64,000 nucleotides of DNA from Candidatus Enterococcus myersii (lineage in GTDB: Bacteria > Bacillota > Bacilli > Lactobacillales > Enterococcaceae). Where the stretch lies: NCBI RefSeq assembly GCF_017316025.1, contig NZ_JAFLVT010000004.1, forward strand, positions 118,145 to 182,144, written 5' to 3'. Each line of letters starts with the position of its first letter. The first letter of the stretch is position 1. The position numbers and the translations under genes were made by a program. Below are positions 51,614 through 60,236 of the stretch, in pieces. Under the pieces are notes generated by a model that did not search any database, was not told the origin of the DNA, and saw nothing but the letters and a program-made list of their open reading frames with translations.

Positions 51614-52909
51614 TTACTCCCCCTTAGGATACATGAAAAATTCACTCATAGCGTCTGCATTTATTAACCGCTGGCCACAGGTATAAATATCTTCTAAGGT
51701 TATCGACTGAATAATTTGGGGCAAATCAAACAACGTCAATTCACCAAATAAATTTTGGTTGAATTGATTGGCAATATATTCTAAGGAATTCAAAGACTGG
51801 AAGAATTTCCCTAGCATCCGTTTTTTCAATAAAGATAAGTTGGCTTCGTTAATTTCTTCATCCTCACCGTAATGGAGTAAGATTTCTTTTACGGCTTTGG
51901 TAAGTTCAGCCGGCTTGTCACTGTCGCCGCCAAAATCAGCAAAGCAAAAGGTGCGATCCAAATTAAACTCATAACCAAACGTATCATCAATAACCCCTTC
52001 ATCATACAGGCGCAAATAATTTTTAGAAGTGGTACCTAAAAGCAGCTGCCACAACAAGCTAGCGGCTGTTTTGAAACGCAATAATTCCTTGTTGTCTGTC
52101 GGAAGATCCGCCGTCAACATTTTAATTCCCAAAATACCTTTAGCTCGCGCCACAGGCATTTCTAAGCGATCGACTTTTTTAATGTCTGTTAGCGTTTCGG
52201 CGGGAAATTCGCGTTTTATCGGTTGTGGTGTTGCAAATTTTTTGCCCGCTTGATTTTCTTTAATCAGCGTCATCATATTATCTGGATCAATGTTGCCCAC
52301 CACAAATAATTTCATGTTGCTAGGATGATAAAAAGTGTTGTAGCAGGTGTATAAATCTTCAGCTGTAATTTCAGCAATACTTTCCACCGTTCCGGCAATA
52401 TCAATGTGTAGGGGATGCTCTGGATATAAGTTGTTTATAATGCCAAAAAATTGCCGCCAATTCGGATCATCTTGATACATTTGAATTTCTTGACCGATAA
52501 TTCCCTTTTCCTTATTCACACTTTCAGCTGTGAAATATGGGGCTTGCACAAAATCCAGTAAAGTCGTCACGTTTAAATCGATATTATCCGTTGCTGAAAA
52601 CAAGTAACTGGTTTTCGTAAAGCTGGTAAAGGCATTGGCTGATGCGCCTTGTTTGCCAAAATCTTGAAAAACATCTCCTGTTTCTTTTTCAAACATTTTA
52701 TGTTCCAAAAAGTGCGCAATTCCATCTGGCACAGTAATAAATTCTTTTTCCCCTAGTGGAATAAAACGATTGTCAATGGAGCCATAATCGGTTGTAAATA
52801 ACCCATAAGTTTTATGAAACCCGGGTTTTGGCAGTAAGTAGACCGTTAAGCCATTGGGTAAAATTTCGCTGTATAAGGTTTCGTTTACCATTTCGTACAC
52901 TTTTTTCAT
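51614..52909 (-). CDS. ymfH: M16-family zinc peptidase, YmfH type
   Basis: The 431-residue protein has the inverted zinc motif HxxEH (GIAHFLEHKMFE) with the distal Glu region (NKEKGIIGQEIQMYQDDP), and the C-terminal M16 half. It is a soluble, cytoplasmic M16 protease-like protein. The upstream ymfF product lacks the motif, so the two may form an active/inactive pair. The ATG overlaps the ymfF stop by 1 bp. Confidence 0.88.
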   Translation of the reverse strand: MKKVYEMVNETLYSEILPNGLTVYLLPKPGFHKTYGLFTTDYGSIDNRFIPLGEKEFITVPDGIAHFLEHKMFEKETGDVFQDFGKQGASANAFTSFTKTSYLFSATDNIDLNVTTLLDFVQAPYFTAESVNKEKGIIGQEIQMYQDDPNWRQFFGIINNLYPEHPLHIDIAGTVESIAEITAEDLYTCYNTFYHPSNMKLFVVGNIDPDNMMTLIKENQAGKKFATPQPIKREFPAETLTDIKKVDRLEMPVARAKGILGIKMLTADLPTDNKELLRFKTAASLLWQLLLGTTSKNYLRLYDEGVIDDTFGYEFNLDRTFCFADFGGDSDKPAELTKAVKEILLHYGEDEEINEANLSLLKKRMLGKFFQSLNSLEYIANQFNQNLFGELTLFDLPQIIQSITLEDIYTCGQRLINADAMSEFFMYPKGE

Positions 52910-54171
52910 TATGAGGCGCTCCTTTCCAAGCAGTAAATGGCTTTTAATTCTACTGATAACGCCATTTTCTTCACTGCGTCGATCGTTACTGCGTCAACAC
53001 CTTTAAGAAAAGCTTCCTCAGATGTTTTCGTCTGTGGTAGCCACAAGTCTAAATACGCATTTTCAATCAAGGCTTGGGGATTATCTAAAGACAATAAAAA
53101 CTGATTTTTTAGCATCGCTTTGGTTTGTGCCAACTCTTCGGTAGAAACTTCCCCTTTTCTTAAGCTCTCCAACTGCTCGTTAATCAAACGCAACACAGCT
53201 TCTCTTTTTTCTTGGTCGATACCTGTCTGCACTTTTAACATGCCGCGAAAAGAATCAAAAGAAGAAGAGGCATAATAGGCTAAACTTTCTTTTTCCCTTA
53301 CATTCATAAAGAGCTTGGAATGAGGAAAACCGCCAAATAGGCCATTGAAAACAAGTAAAGCAAAACGGTCGGCATCGCCGTAATAGGTATCCATTTGATA
53401 GGCTAAATTTAATTTAGCCTGTACCACTTGGTCGTATTCCACTTGCTCATTAATAATATTGCTGTGATTTTGTGCAAAGAATATTTCTGGTTTCACCCGC
53501 TCACCTTTTTCAAAAGGTAATTGCGCCAAAATTTCACTAACCGACTTGGCTTCAACGTCGCCAATAACAAAAATATCAATGTGATCTTCTGTCATCATTT
53601 TTTGATAGACAGCTACCAATTCTTCGGCCGTTAAACCTTCTGTTGTCGCCACAGTACCAAAACTTGGCACCTTTTGATCGGCAGAATTTTGGAAAAATAA
53701 TTCCTGTAGGCGTAAAGAGGCAAAAGTCTGCTTATCTTCTTTCATGCTCTTTAAATAGGCGATTAAATTTTCTTTTTCAGTCGTAAAGGTCTTTTCATCA
53801 AAGGCCCCGTCTTTTACATTAGGGGCAAATAAAATCTCTTGCAAAAAAGCGACCGCTTGTGCAAATAAATCTTCTTCACCTACATAGCTTCCATTGACGA
53901 TGGACATCCCAACGTTGACTTGGTGGATATTGCCTTTTTTAGCAACACTAACGCCAAAGCCTGCCCCGTAAAGTTCTGCTAAACGGGTACTTAACTCATT
54001 TTGAGTGGGGTAATTCAAACTATTTGTTTCTAATAAACTCGTTAATAACGTGCGGGCCGCCGCCGTTTTTTCACTGTGGCGGGCCGAAAAACGGATTAAA
54101 ATCCGCGTTGTCTTATATTTCTTGGTGGGTATTACTTCAAGGTTGATACCACGGCCTAATTCAACTGACAT
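52909..54171 (-). CDS. ymfF: M16-like peptidase homologue lacking the zinc motif, YmfF type
   Basis: The 420-residue M16-fold protein has no HxxEH where ymfH has it; the matching region reads RFSARHSEKTAAARTLLTSLLET. It is most likely a non-catalytic partner of YmfH. The start at 54171 follows GAGGAG by 7 bp; ATGs at 54189 and nearby are upstream of or inside the site. Confidence 0.85.
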   Translation of the reverse strand: MSVELGRGINLEVIPTKKYKTTRILIRFSARHSEKTAAARTLLTSLLETNSLNYPTQNELSTRLAELYGAGFGVSVAKKGNIHQVNVGMSIVNGSYVGEEDLFAQAVAFLQEILFAPNVKDGAFDEKTFTTEKENLIAYLKSMKEDKQTFASLRLQELFFQNSADQKVPSFGTVATTEGLTAEELVAVYQKMMTEDHIDIFVIGDVEAKSVSEILAQLPFEKGERVKPEIFFAQNHSNIINEQVEYDQVVQAKLNLAYQMDTYYGDADRFALLVFNGLFGGFPHSKLFMNVREKESLAYYASSSFDSFRGMLKVQTGIDQEKREAVLRLINEQLESLRKGEVSTEELAQTKAMLKNQFLLSLDNPQALIENAYLDLWLPQTKTSEEAFLKGVDAVTIDAVKKMALSVELKAIYCLERSAS

Positions 54172-54372
54172 ATACATGCTCCTCATCAAATAATTTCAAC
54201 TTCTCAAAGAAAAGTTGTCGCTACAATAAATTTTATTGCACTTCATATGCGTTTCATGCAAAAATTTGGGCACTCTTAGCGCTCCTAGTAGAGTTTGAAT
54301 CTTACCGCTGCTTTATCAGAAAAGCTTTGCAAATTGCCTTTAGAAAAGCTGGTAAAATTACAATTTCTCGTG

Positions 54373-54429
54373 AAGAATTTCGCGCCCTTTTTGGCTATAA
54401 AGAAAAGGCGCGATAAAATTCTTATTTTT
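54373..54429 (+). terminator. Orphan intrinsic terminator in a gene-free stretch
   Basis: AAGAATTT and GCGCC (54373-54385) pair with GGCGC and AAATTCTT (to 54423), followed by ATTTTT. No plus-strand gene precedes it: the ymf operon runs the other way and mscL starts 257 bp later. The 54172-54686 gap otherwise holds nothing I can call, so a small RNA ending here or an attenuator in a long mscL leader are possible. Confidence 0.65.
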
Positions 54430-54686
54430 AAAGCTAAATCCTGTCGTTATGTGTACTTGCCACTCGTTTTCATTTTAAAACAACATCACTTTAATTATAG
54501 CATAGCCCTGTGGCAAAGGTTGATTTTACGCCTGTTTGCGATTTTGTTTCATATTATTTCAAATATTTAAAAATCTTCGTTATACTGTTTTTAGCAATCC
54601 GCATTTTAATGCAGATTTTTCATGATAGCTGAAGGTTTTTCACTTTCATTTTCAATGCGGGAAATAAAAGAAAGGAGCAAAAAAAA

Positions 54687-55136
54687 ATGATTAAAGAATT
54701 TAAAGAGTTTTTAATGCGGGGTAGCGTCTTAGACCTAGCCGTTGGGGTTGTTATCGGGGGTGCTTTTACGAGCATCGTCAATCAAGTGGTGGAAGGTTTG
54801 ATCACACCTTTAATTGGACTTATCGTGTCATTGTTCACTAAAAAAGGCGATTTAGATTCCGCCATGAACGTTTTGGACGTTAAAATTAACGGTGTCAAAT
54901 TTGAATTTGGCAATGTCGTAAGTGCTATTATCACCTTTATCATCACTGGTTTTGTACTATTCATCATCGTAAAATTCGCCAACCGCGCGAAAGATTTACG
55001 CAAAAAAGAAGAAGTCGAAGAAGAACCAGAAATTACAGCTGAAGACTACTTAAAAGATATTCGCGATTTGTTGGAAGCACAAAGTGGACCTGCCACAAAA
55101 AAAGCACGGGAAGATTTGAATAATTCAGAATACTAA
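54687..55136 (+). CDS. mscL: Large-conductance mechanosensitive channel
   Basis: The 149-residue protein starts MIKEFKEFLMRGSVLDLAVGVVIGGAF, the MscL N-terminal helix and first membrane segment. A second membrane segment (IITFIITGFVLFIIVKFANRA) and a charged C-terminal helix follow. It opens under membrane tension to release solutes on osmotic downshift. AGAAAGGAG precedes the ATG; a terminator follows directly. Confidence 0.97.
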   Translation: MIKEFKEFLMRGSVLDLAVGVVIGGAFTSIVNQVVEGLITPLIGLIVSLFTKKGDLDSAMNVLDVKINGVKFEFGNVVSAIITFIITGFVLFIIVKFANRAKDLRKKEEVEEEPEITAEDYLKDIRDLLEAQSGPATKKAREDLNNSEY

Positions 55137-55138
55137 AA

Positions 55139-55186
55139 AAGACTCTGGGATAAACGTCAATTGACTTTTGTCCCAGAGCCTTTTTG
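55139..55186 (+). terminator. Terminator of mscL
   Basis: CTCTGGGA (55143-55150) pairs with TCCCAGAG (55171-55178), with an inner GTCAATTGAC palindrome, then T5. Confidence 0.92.
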
Positions 55187-55265
55187 CGATACAGATACAG
55201 AAGTTACTGCACTAAAAGACATGTGCTAACTTGTATTTTCAGCTTCTTTTTTCTAATTATATTTT

Positions 55266-55958
55266 TTACGCTAAATATAGCGACTGACTTCCCATTATTT
55301 GGTAGGTCTTGATAAAGCGGGCTTTTTCCACCTGCCGATCTTTGTGGCCATAAGGATCATTAACATAGACCCAATCTTGGCTAATCCCTGTAATCACGAC
55401 GGCATGGCATAATGTCACTACGTTAATTGTGCCATGTTGCGTTTGCCACGTTTTTATTTCACCTTTAGCTGGCAGTCTAAAGTCTGTTGTTGTTTCCACC
55501 CAGACAGGTGTCCCCTGCTTAACTAAAGACTCAATTTCAGCAAAATCCAAATTACGGCTTGCATGAACAGCAACATCAGATTGCACCACCTGTTGTGCTA
55601 CTTGGGCCACCGGTTCAACCCCAACGCCCATCGCCTCTAATCCTCCATTGATGTTCCCGACAAATCCATCTTGTGGATCGCCATGAAGCGTGTCGTTGAC
55701 CCAAACGGGAACATAAGTTAATTTTTCTGCTAACTTATTTTTTGTAGTTTGATAGCCATAATAGTTTAACAGCATCGATAGTGCCGTAATTTCACAGCCA
55801 TTTCCGAGCTTTTTTTCTTCATTTTGATTTTCCAGGGGCACTTGAATTGTTACGGCCTGTTGGTTTAAGACCGGCTGCATTTTAGCATAGACTGTTGAAA
55901 TGCCCAATAAAGATGCCCCTAAGACAAGAACACCAAAGAAGATGCGTTTGATTTTCAT
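55266..55958 (-). CDS. C39-family peptidase-like exported protein
   Basis: The protein of about 230 residues has an N-terminal signal or anchor (IFFGVLVLGASLLGISTVYA) and a single C39/papain-like domain. The likely catalytic residues are Cys in LGNGCEITALSMLL, His in TLCHAVVITG and Asp in VNDPYGHK. It follows the anti-sigma gene by about 10 bp, so it belongs to the sigma/anti-sigma transcript. ATG codons at 55961 and 55958 are both possible after AGGTGAG. A role in wall or peptide processing under control of the sigma factor is an inference. Confidence 0.82.
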   Translation of the reverse strand: MKIKRIFFGVLVLGASLLGISTVYAKMQPVLNQQAVTIQVPLENQNEEKKLGNGCEITALSMLLNYYGYQTTKNKLAEKLTYVPVWVNDTLHGDPQDGFVGNINGGLEAMGVGVEPVAQVAQQVVQSDVAVHASRNLDFAEIESLVKQGTPVWVETTTDFRLPAKGEIKTWQTQHGTINVVTLCHAVVITGISQDWVYVNDPYGHKDRQVEKARFIKTYQIMGSQSLYLA

Positions 55959-55969
55959 CATCTCACCTA

Positions 55970-57340
55970 CTATTCATCTAGCAAAACCCACGTAAAGGCA
56001 GAATTGTTCAAGTCCATACTTCCTGTTCCTGTTAAATTGAATTGTAAAAATTCTGCTTTTTTAGCTGGGTTAATCACGATATAGCCAATGGTTACTTTTT
56101 TCATTTCATGGGCAGCTAAATTTCCGATATTGTAATAGCTTTTCCCTTCGCCATGTTCACTAATAAAAACAGGTTCCCCATCGTGATCAAAAGGTTGTAA
56201 ATAAGTCGCCTCGTCAAACTGATAACCTGCTTTTACTTTGTTCATTAATTGTAATTGTGGCGCAAAATACAAGTCCTTCACTTTTTTTGCAGTTTGATTG
56301 GTGATGGTGATGGTCATTTCGCGATACTGCGGTTGAATTTTTTGTTTGGCTAGTAGTTGATCGATCGTCTTGACGCCATCACCACGTTGATAACTACTGC
56401 CTTCATAGGTACCTAGATTGCCAGCTTTATCAATTAGACCGGCTTTGGCAAATTCTTCTACCTGCCCGATATATGCACGTTTGGCGTAATCTGGGAGTTG
56501 TTTTTGGGACGCATTTTCTTTTACTTGGATTTTCAAAGCGTCTTTTTTATCACCAAAACTTGCTTGAAAGGCTTCATTTTCATGGTAAATTGTTTTTTGA
56601 TTTTCCTGAAGTGGCGTATAACTTTCTTTTGCTTTGTCCTCATTTTGATTTAGTGGTGTAACGGGTGTTGCTTTTTGGGCTGTCACCTTTTCCAAGCGCA
56701 AACCCGCAATGATTTTTTCTTGCTGTGCTTTATTTACAGTATGATCAAACATAATCTGCAAAATGCGGTTTTCTTCTGGTAGCATCAAATAAGAAACCGT
56801 ATCATAAGAGCTGCCATTTCCCTGTCTTTTCACTGTATATACATCATGTTGCCCACTGGTTGACTTTACCGTGTCTACTGCGTTAGGGACTGTTAGTTTT
56901 TGATTTTTTTCCGGTTTAATAAGCGCTAGCGAAAACCCACCATCTCGAGTTTCTTCCCGCCAATATTTCATATTCTGAGTTTGGGGAATCGCCGTAAGTT
57001 CTTTTGGAACATAGGTTGCGTCAACACGATAATACGCTGTGTCCTCTGCTTCATTTTGTACAAATAGTGTCGTTAAAAAGCCATCTTTTTTGGTCGTGAC
57101 TTCCCATATTTTATTGGCCGCAAAAGCGCTCGTTGGAATTAGAATTGCCGCTGCGGCAATTCCCATTAAGATTTTTTTATAGCGTTTGTTTTTATTCGTT
57201 GGCCGCTGCTTTTTCTTTATATTACGAATAATTTTTTCTTGCTTGATGTCATCAAAGGGCATCCCCGTATCTTGCAATAATTTAGTCAATTGCGCATCGT
57301 CTAAATGGGACAAGGGGTTATTCTCGTATTTTTTAGTCAT
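55970..57340 (-). CDS. Membrane-anchored anti-sigma-type protein
   Basis: The 456-residue protein has a cytoplasmic N terminus of about 55 residues (HLDDAQLTKLLQDTGMPFDDIKQEKI), one membrane segment (ILMGIAAAAILIPTSAFAANKI) and a large extracellular region. It overlaps the ECF sigma gene by 8 bp, the usual arrangement for a transmembrane anti-sigma factor that holds its sigma until an outside signal. The family (DUF4179-like) is my best guess; I recognise no enzyme motif. Confidence 0.78.
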   Translation of the reverse strand: MTKKYENNPLSHLDDAQLTKLLQDTGMPFDDIKQEKIIRNIKKKQRPTNKNKRYKKILMGIAAAAILIPTSAFAANKIWEVTTKKDGFLTTLFVQNEAEDTAYYRVDATYVPKELTAIPQTQNMKYWREETRDGGFSLALIKPEKNQKLTVPNAVDTVKSTSGQHDVYTVKRQGNGSSYDTVSYLMLPEENRILQIMFDHTVNKAQQEKIIAGLRLEKVTAQKATPVTPLNQNEDKAKESYTPLQENQKTIYHENEAFQASFGDKKDALKIQVKENASQKQLPDYAKRAYIGQVEEFAKAGLIDKAGNLGTYEGSSYQRGDGVKTIDQLLAKQKIQPQYREMTITITNQTAKKVKDLYFAPQLQLMNKVKAGYQFDEATYLQPFDHDGEPVFISEHGEGKSYYNIGNLAAHEMKKVTIGYIVINPAKKAEFLQFNLTGTGSMDLNNSAFTWVLLDE

Positions 57341-57887
57341 TTATTGCACCTTCTTTAAGTAATTTGTCCATTATAATTTGAATTTTCTTTTTCCCGCGAT
57401 ACAAACGCCGATTCACCTCATCAACACTCAACTGTAACCTTTCACTAATAAATGCCGGCTTCCATTCTAAAAAGAAACGTTGAAAGCAAATGGTTCGGGT
57501 CGGTTCGCTTAATGTTTCAATCGCTTGAAAAAAAGCCCGCCAAATAGCGTCGTCTGCCTGCTCTTTTTCAGGGATTGTCTCAAGTAAAAAAACATCATCG
57601 GTCTCCACTATTTTTTGTTGTGCTTTCAATCGATTCAAGGCCATGCTTTTTGTCATTAATGCTAAATAATTTTTCAGCGATCCTTTCTTTTCATCATATT
57701 TTTCTGGCTGATTCCAAAAACGTAAAAAGACGTCACTCACTAATTCTTCTAAATCTTCTGCTGAACCTTGTTTGCCGATAATCGACCAACCCACCGCCCA
57801 TAATAATTTCGAATATTCTTTGATCAGTCGATTAAAGGCCACTTCGTCACGAAGTGTAATAGCTGCAGCTATTTCTTTATCCTTCAA
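57333..57887 (-). CDS. ECF-type RNA polymerase sigma factor
   Basis: The 184-residue protein has sigma region 2 (FNRLIKEYSKLLWAVGWSII, AEDLEELVSDVFLRFWNQPEKYDEKKG) and region 4 (LSEPTRTICFQRFFLEWKPAFISERLQLSVDEVNRRLYRGKKKI), and no regions 1 or 3. The start is TTG six bases after GGAGGAG. It heads a three-gene unit with the anti-sigma and C39 genes. Extracytoplasmic stress is the usual signal for this class. Confidence 0.9.
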   Translation of the reverse strand: MKDKEIAAAITLRDEVAFNRLIKEYSKLLWAVGWSIIGKQGSAEDLEELVSDVFLRFWNQPEKYDEKKGSLKNYLALMTKSMALNRLKAQQKIVETDDVFLLETIPEKEQADDAIWRAFFQAIETLSEPTRTICFQRFFLEWKPAFISERLQLSVDEVNRRLYRGKKKIQIIMDKLLKEGAIND

Positions 57888-58069
57888 GTTATCTCCTCCA
57901 CTTCACACATATATACAGCAAAAAATGTAAAAATCCTCCCTTAAAATTAATTTTCTAAAAAAAGATAAAAGAATTCACTTTTCTAATGCCTTTTTTTGGC
58001 TTCTTTTACTTAAGGCTGCTCTTTTTACATTCTTGATTTGTACGAAATATTTCTAGTCCTGATAGTACA

Positions 58070-58110
58070 AAAAAAGCTCTTACACCAACTTATAATAATT
58101 GGTGTAAGAG
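58070..58110 (-). terminator. Terminator of the GNAT acetyltransferase gene
   Basis: CTCTTACACCAA (58077-58088) pairs with TTGGTGTAAGAG (58099-58110); the minus strand continues with seven T's. Confidence 0.93.
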
Positions 58111-58115
58111 ACTCT

Positions 58116-58556
58116 TTAAAGTGCTTCTTGCTGCATATCGATATGGGGAATATCGTCTTCTAAATAGATTTCAGAAATGGCTTTAAAACCAAAGCTGGCA
58201 TAAAAATCTTGCAGATAAGCTTGAGCGCCAATGACAATTTTTTTACCCGGAAATCTTTCTTTGATAACAGCAAGCGTCTTGGCAACAACTTTCTTTCCTA
58301 AGCCTGTGCCACGGAAATTTTTGTTCACGAGCACCCGGCCAAAATGCACCGCTTTTGCTTCTTCATAAATTCGGGTATACGCCGCAATTTGTCCGTCTTC
58401 TGTGACAAAGTACGTGTGTAGTGCCACTTCATCGGTTTCATCAATTTCTTGATAGGGACAATTCTGCTCTACGACAAAAACTGCGACCCGCTCTTTTGCC
58501 ACTTGATAAAACTCTTTGGTCGTTAATTCAGCAAAACTTTTTACAATATATTCCAT
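58116..58556 (-). CDS. ElaA-type GNAT acetyltransferase
   Basis: The 146-residue protein has the ElaA hallmark near the start (LRVAVFVVEQNCPYQEIDETDE, here RVAVFVVEQNCPYQEID) and the GNAT acetyl-CoA loop (GRVLVNKNFRGTGLGKKVV), then FYASFGFKAISEIYLEDDIPHIDM. The acceptor is not known for this family. GAGG lies upstream of the ATG. Monocistronic by its terminators. Confidence 0.9.
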   Translation of the reverse strand: MEYIVKSFAELTTKEFYQVAKERVAVFVVEQNCPYQEIDETDEVALHTYFVTEDGQIAAYTRIYEEAKAVHFGRVLVNKNFRGTGLGKKVVAKTLAVIKERFPGKKIVIGAQAYLQDFYASFGFKAISEIYLEDDIPHIDMQQEAL

Positions 58557-58609
58557 TTCTACCTCCTCAGATTGAACGATAAATATCTGGTAAATTCTAG
58601 CTAAATATT

Positions 58610-58642
58610 AAAAAAATACGAAAGCCCAGCTGAGCCTTCGTA
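58610..58642 (-). terminator. Terminator of veg
   Basis: TACGAA (58617-58622) and TTCGTA (58637-58642) with an inner GC helix; the minus strand continues with seven T's, 6 bp past the veg stop. Confidence 0.8.
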
Positions 58643-58647
58643 ATTTT

Positions 58648-58893
58648 TTATATTGCATCACCTAAAAATTCGATTTCGACAGTGCGAGTTAAAACATCGG
58701 AATAACTGTAGGAAACTCGTTCGAAAGAATTTTCTTCTGGATCTAAATCGACTACGAAAACAGAAGGGTATGTTTCTGTAAGAATCCCTTTGCGTTCGGT
58801 TTGACGTTTACGACCAGTTTGAGCCACCAGCATAATTTCACTGCCAATGCGACATTCTAAATCTTTTTTGATAGAAGCTAAAGTTGTTGGCAT
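58648..58893 (-). CDS. veg: Veg protein (DUF1021)
   Basis: The 81-residue protein starts MPTTLASIKKDLECRIGSEIMLVAQTGRKR and matches Bacillus Veg in size and layout (small SH3-like beta protein, strongly expressed, linked to biofilm control there). GCGAGGTGA directly before the ATG at 58893 fixes the start; a longer frame to 58950 has no site. In Bacillus it precedes ispE, here it does not. Confidence 0.9.
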   Translation of the reverse strand: MPTTLASIKKDLECRIGSEIMLVAQTGRKRQTERKGILTETYPSVFVVDLDPEENSFERVSYSYSDVLTRTVEIEFLGDAI

Positions 58894-59025
58894 CGCGTTC
58901 ACCTCGCTTGCCATCTTATCACATTTTTCTGAAAATTTCAAGTTTATCATAAATTTTTTGTCGTTTCAATACTGAATTTCGCGTTATTTTTTTCCTTTTT
59001 AAAAGGTTCTATTTTCAAAAAAATT

Positions 59026-59601
59026 TCAAGAGCTCATTTTCATTTCCTTGCGGATTTTCCTGCGCGCCCGTTCTAAGGCACACCCAATTTTTTGCTGACT
59101 CATGGCACGTTGATAGGCATAATATTCCACCTGTTCTCCTTTTAAGTAAGCCTGCAATACATCCGCTTCCAACCTTGATAATAAGCAAAAAGCCACCCGC
59201 AACTTCTCTTCTAATAATAGTTGCTCTTCGGCGAAAACGACACTTTGATTATGGGCCACTAAAAAGTCTGCCCCTTCTTTTGCTATCTTTTCTTCTAAAG
59301 AGATGGCTTCTACCATTCCCTTTCTTTTATAGGCACCTTGTTTTCGCAACTCGCTTTTTATTTTATTTTCAAAGTTGTTTCTAAAAAAGGTACCAAAAGA
59401 AACACCACGACACGTTTCATAACAAGATAAAGAATAAAAAAAACTGATACGCCCTTCTTGTAACCAATCATCGTAATCGAAATCTCGCAAATAATAGCGT
59501 CCCATCACTTTATAAATAACCGGTCGATAATCAAAAAAGAGCTTTTCAAAAACTTCCATGTGTCTCAAAACTACTTGGGGGTTAAAATCTGTTCTCATCA
59601 T
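59026..59601 (-). CDS. SigH/ComX-like alternative sigma factor
   Basis: The protein of about 191 residues has a sigma region 2 (YDDWLQEGRISFFYSLSCYETCRGVSFGTFFRNNFENKI) and a weak region 4 (LSRLEADVLQAYLKGEQVEYYAYQRAMSQQKIGCALERARRKIRKE). It resembles SigH of Bacillus/Staphylococcus and ComX of streptococci, and its place after yacP matches the sigH position. GGGAGGAGG before the ATG at 59601 sets the start. It could control competence-type genes; this is inference. Confidence 0.82.
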   Translation of the reverse strand: MMRTDFNPQVVLRHMEVFEKLFFDYRPVIYKVMGRYYLRDFDYDDWLQEGRISFFYSLSCYETCRGVSFGTFFRNNFENKIKSELRKQGAYKRKGMVEAISLEEKIAKEGADFLVAHNQSVVFAEEQLLLEEKLRVAFCLLSRLEADVLQAYLKGEQVEYYAYQRAMSQQKIGCALERARRKIRKEMKMSS

Positions 59602-59645
59602 TTTAATGCCTCCTCCCAAATTCTCTTGCTTTTTGACTGTACCAC

Positions 59646-59679
59646 GAAAAAAAGCCCAACCAGTTTCATCCGGCGGGCT
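59646..59679 (-). terminator. Terminator after yacP/rae1
   Basis: AGCCC (59653-59657) with GGGCT (59675-59679) and inner ACC/GG pairs; the minus strand continues with seven T's. Confidence 0.75.
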
Positions 59680-59699
59680 AATCTAGCGTTGGGGAATTT

Positions 59700-60236
59700 T
59701 TAATTCTTTTTGCTTAATTCTTGTAACTTTTGCTGCAATTCGGAAAGTTGCAGATCATTCCAAGGCGAATTGCGGCGAAAATTACTAAATTTCAAATCTT
59801 CTTGGTGTTCTGAAATCAATTTGTTGGTTTTGTGGACTGCTTTGTACAACTCACGAGCAGAAGTCCGTAACGCACCTTGGGAGAATACCACCCACTGCTC
59901 AGCCAAATCACTCGTAGCTACTGTGACTTGGGTTAAGGCATTATTTAACTCGCCGGCAACCCGCTCAATATAACTATCGGCTGTTTCCCCTTCTTCAGTG
60001 AAAATTACTTGCAGTTGATATTTCGTATAGCGTTGGGTAATACCGGGTACAAATTGGGCATCAAAAACGACAATGATTTCTAAGCCCTCATATTTGGCAT
60101 AATTTGACAACAAATTCAGCAGTGTTTCTCTTGCGTCTTCTAATTTCTCGGCTTTTTTTAGTGAAACCAATTCTGGCCAAGCACCAATCATGTTATAGCC
60201 ATCGACAATTAATAGTTGTTTTTTCACCCTATTCAC
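59700..60236 (-). CDS. rae1: NYN-domain ribosome-associated endoribonuclease (YacP/Rae1)
   Basis: The 178-residue NYN/PIN-like protein has conserved acidic residues in LLIVDGYNMIGAWPEL, IIVVFDAQ, TADSYIERVA and VATSDLAEQ. In Bacillus, Rae1 cuts certain mRNAs in the ribosomal A site. It overlaps the end of rlmB by 8 bp, which matches the standard rlmB-yacP order. Confidence 0.9.
   Translation of the reverse strand: MNRVKKQLLIVDGYNMIGAWPELVSLKKAEKLEDARETLLNLLSNYAKYEGLEIIVVFDAQFVPGITQRYTKYQLQVIFTEEGETADSYIERVAGELNNALTQVTVATSDLAEQWVVFSQGALRTSARELYKAVHKTNKLISEHQEDLKFSNFRRNSPWNDLQLSELQQKLQELSKKN

Noticed and set aside
54246..54416. Plus-strand frame ending ..SREEFRALFGYKEKAR
   Set aside because: The last 40 codons look protein-like, but no ATG, GTG or TTG start in this frame has a ribosome site, and the end lies inside the terminator hairpin. 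It is probably chance or an old fragment.
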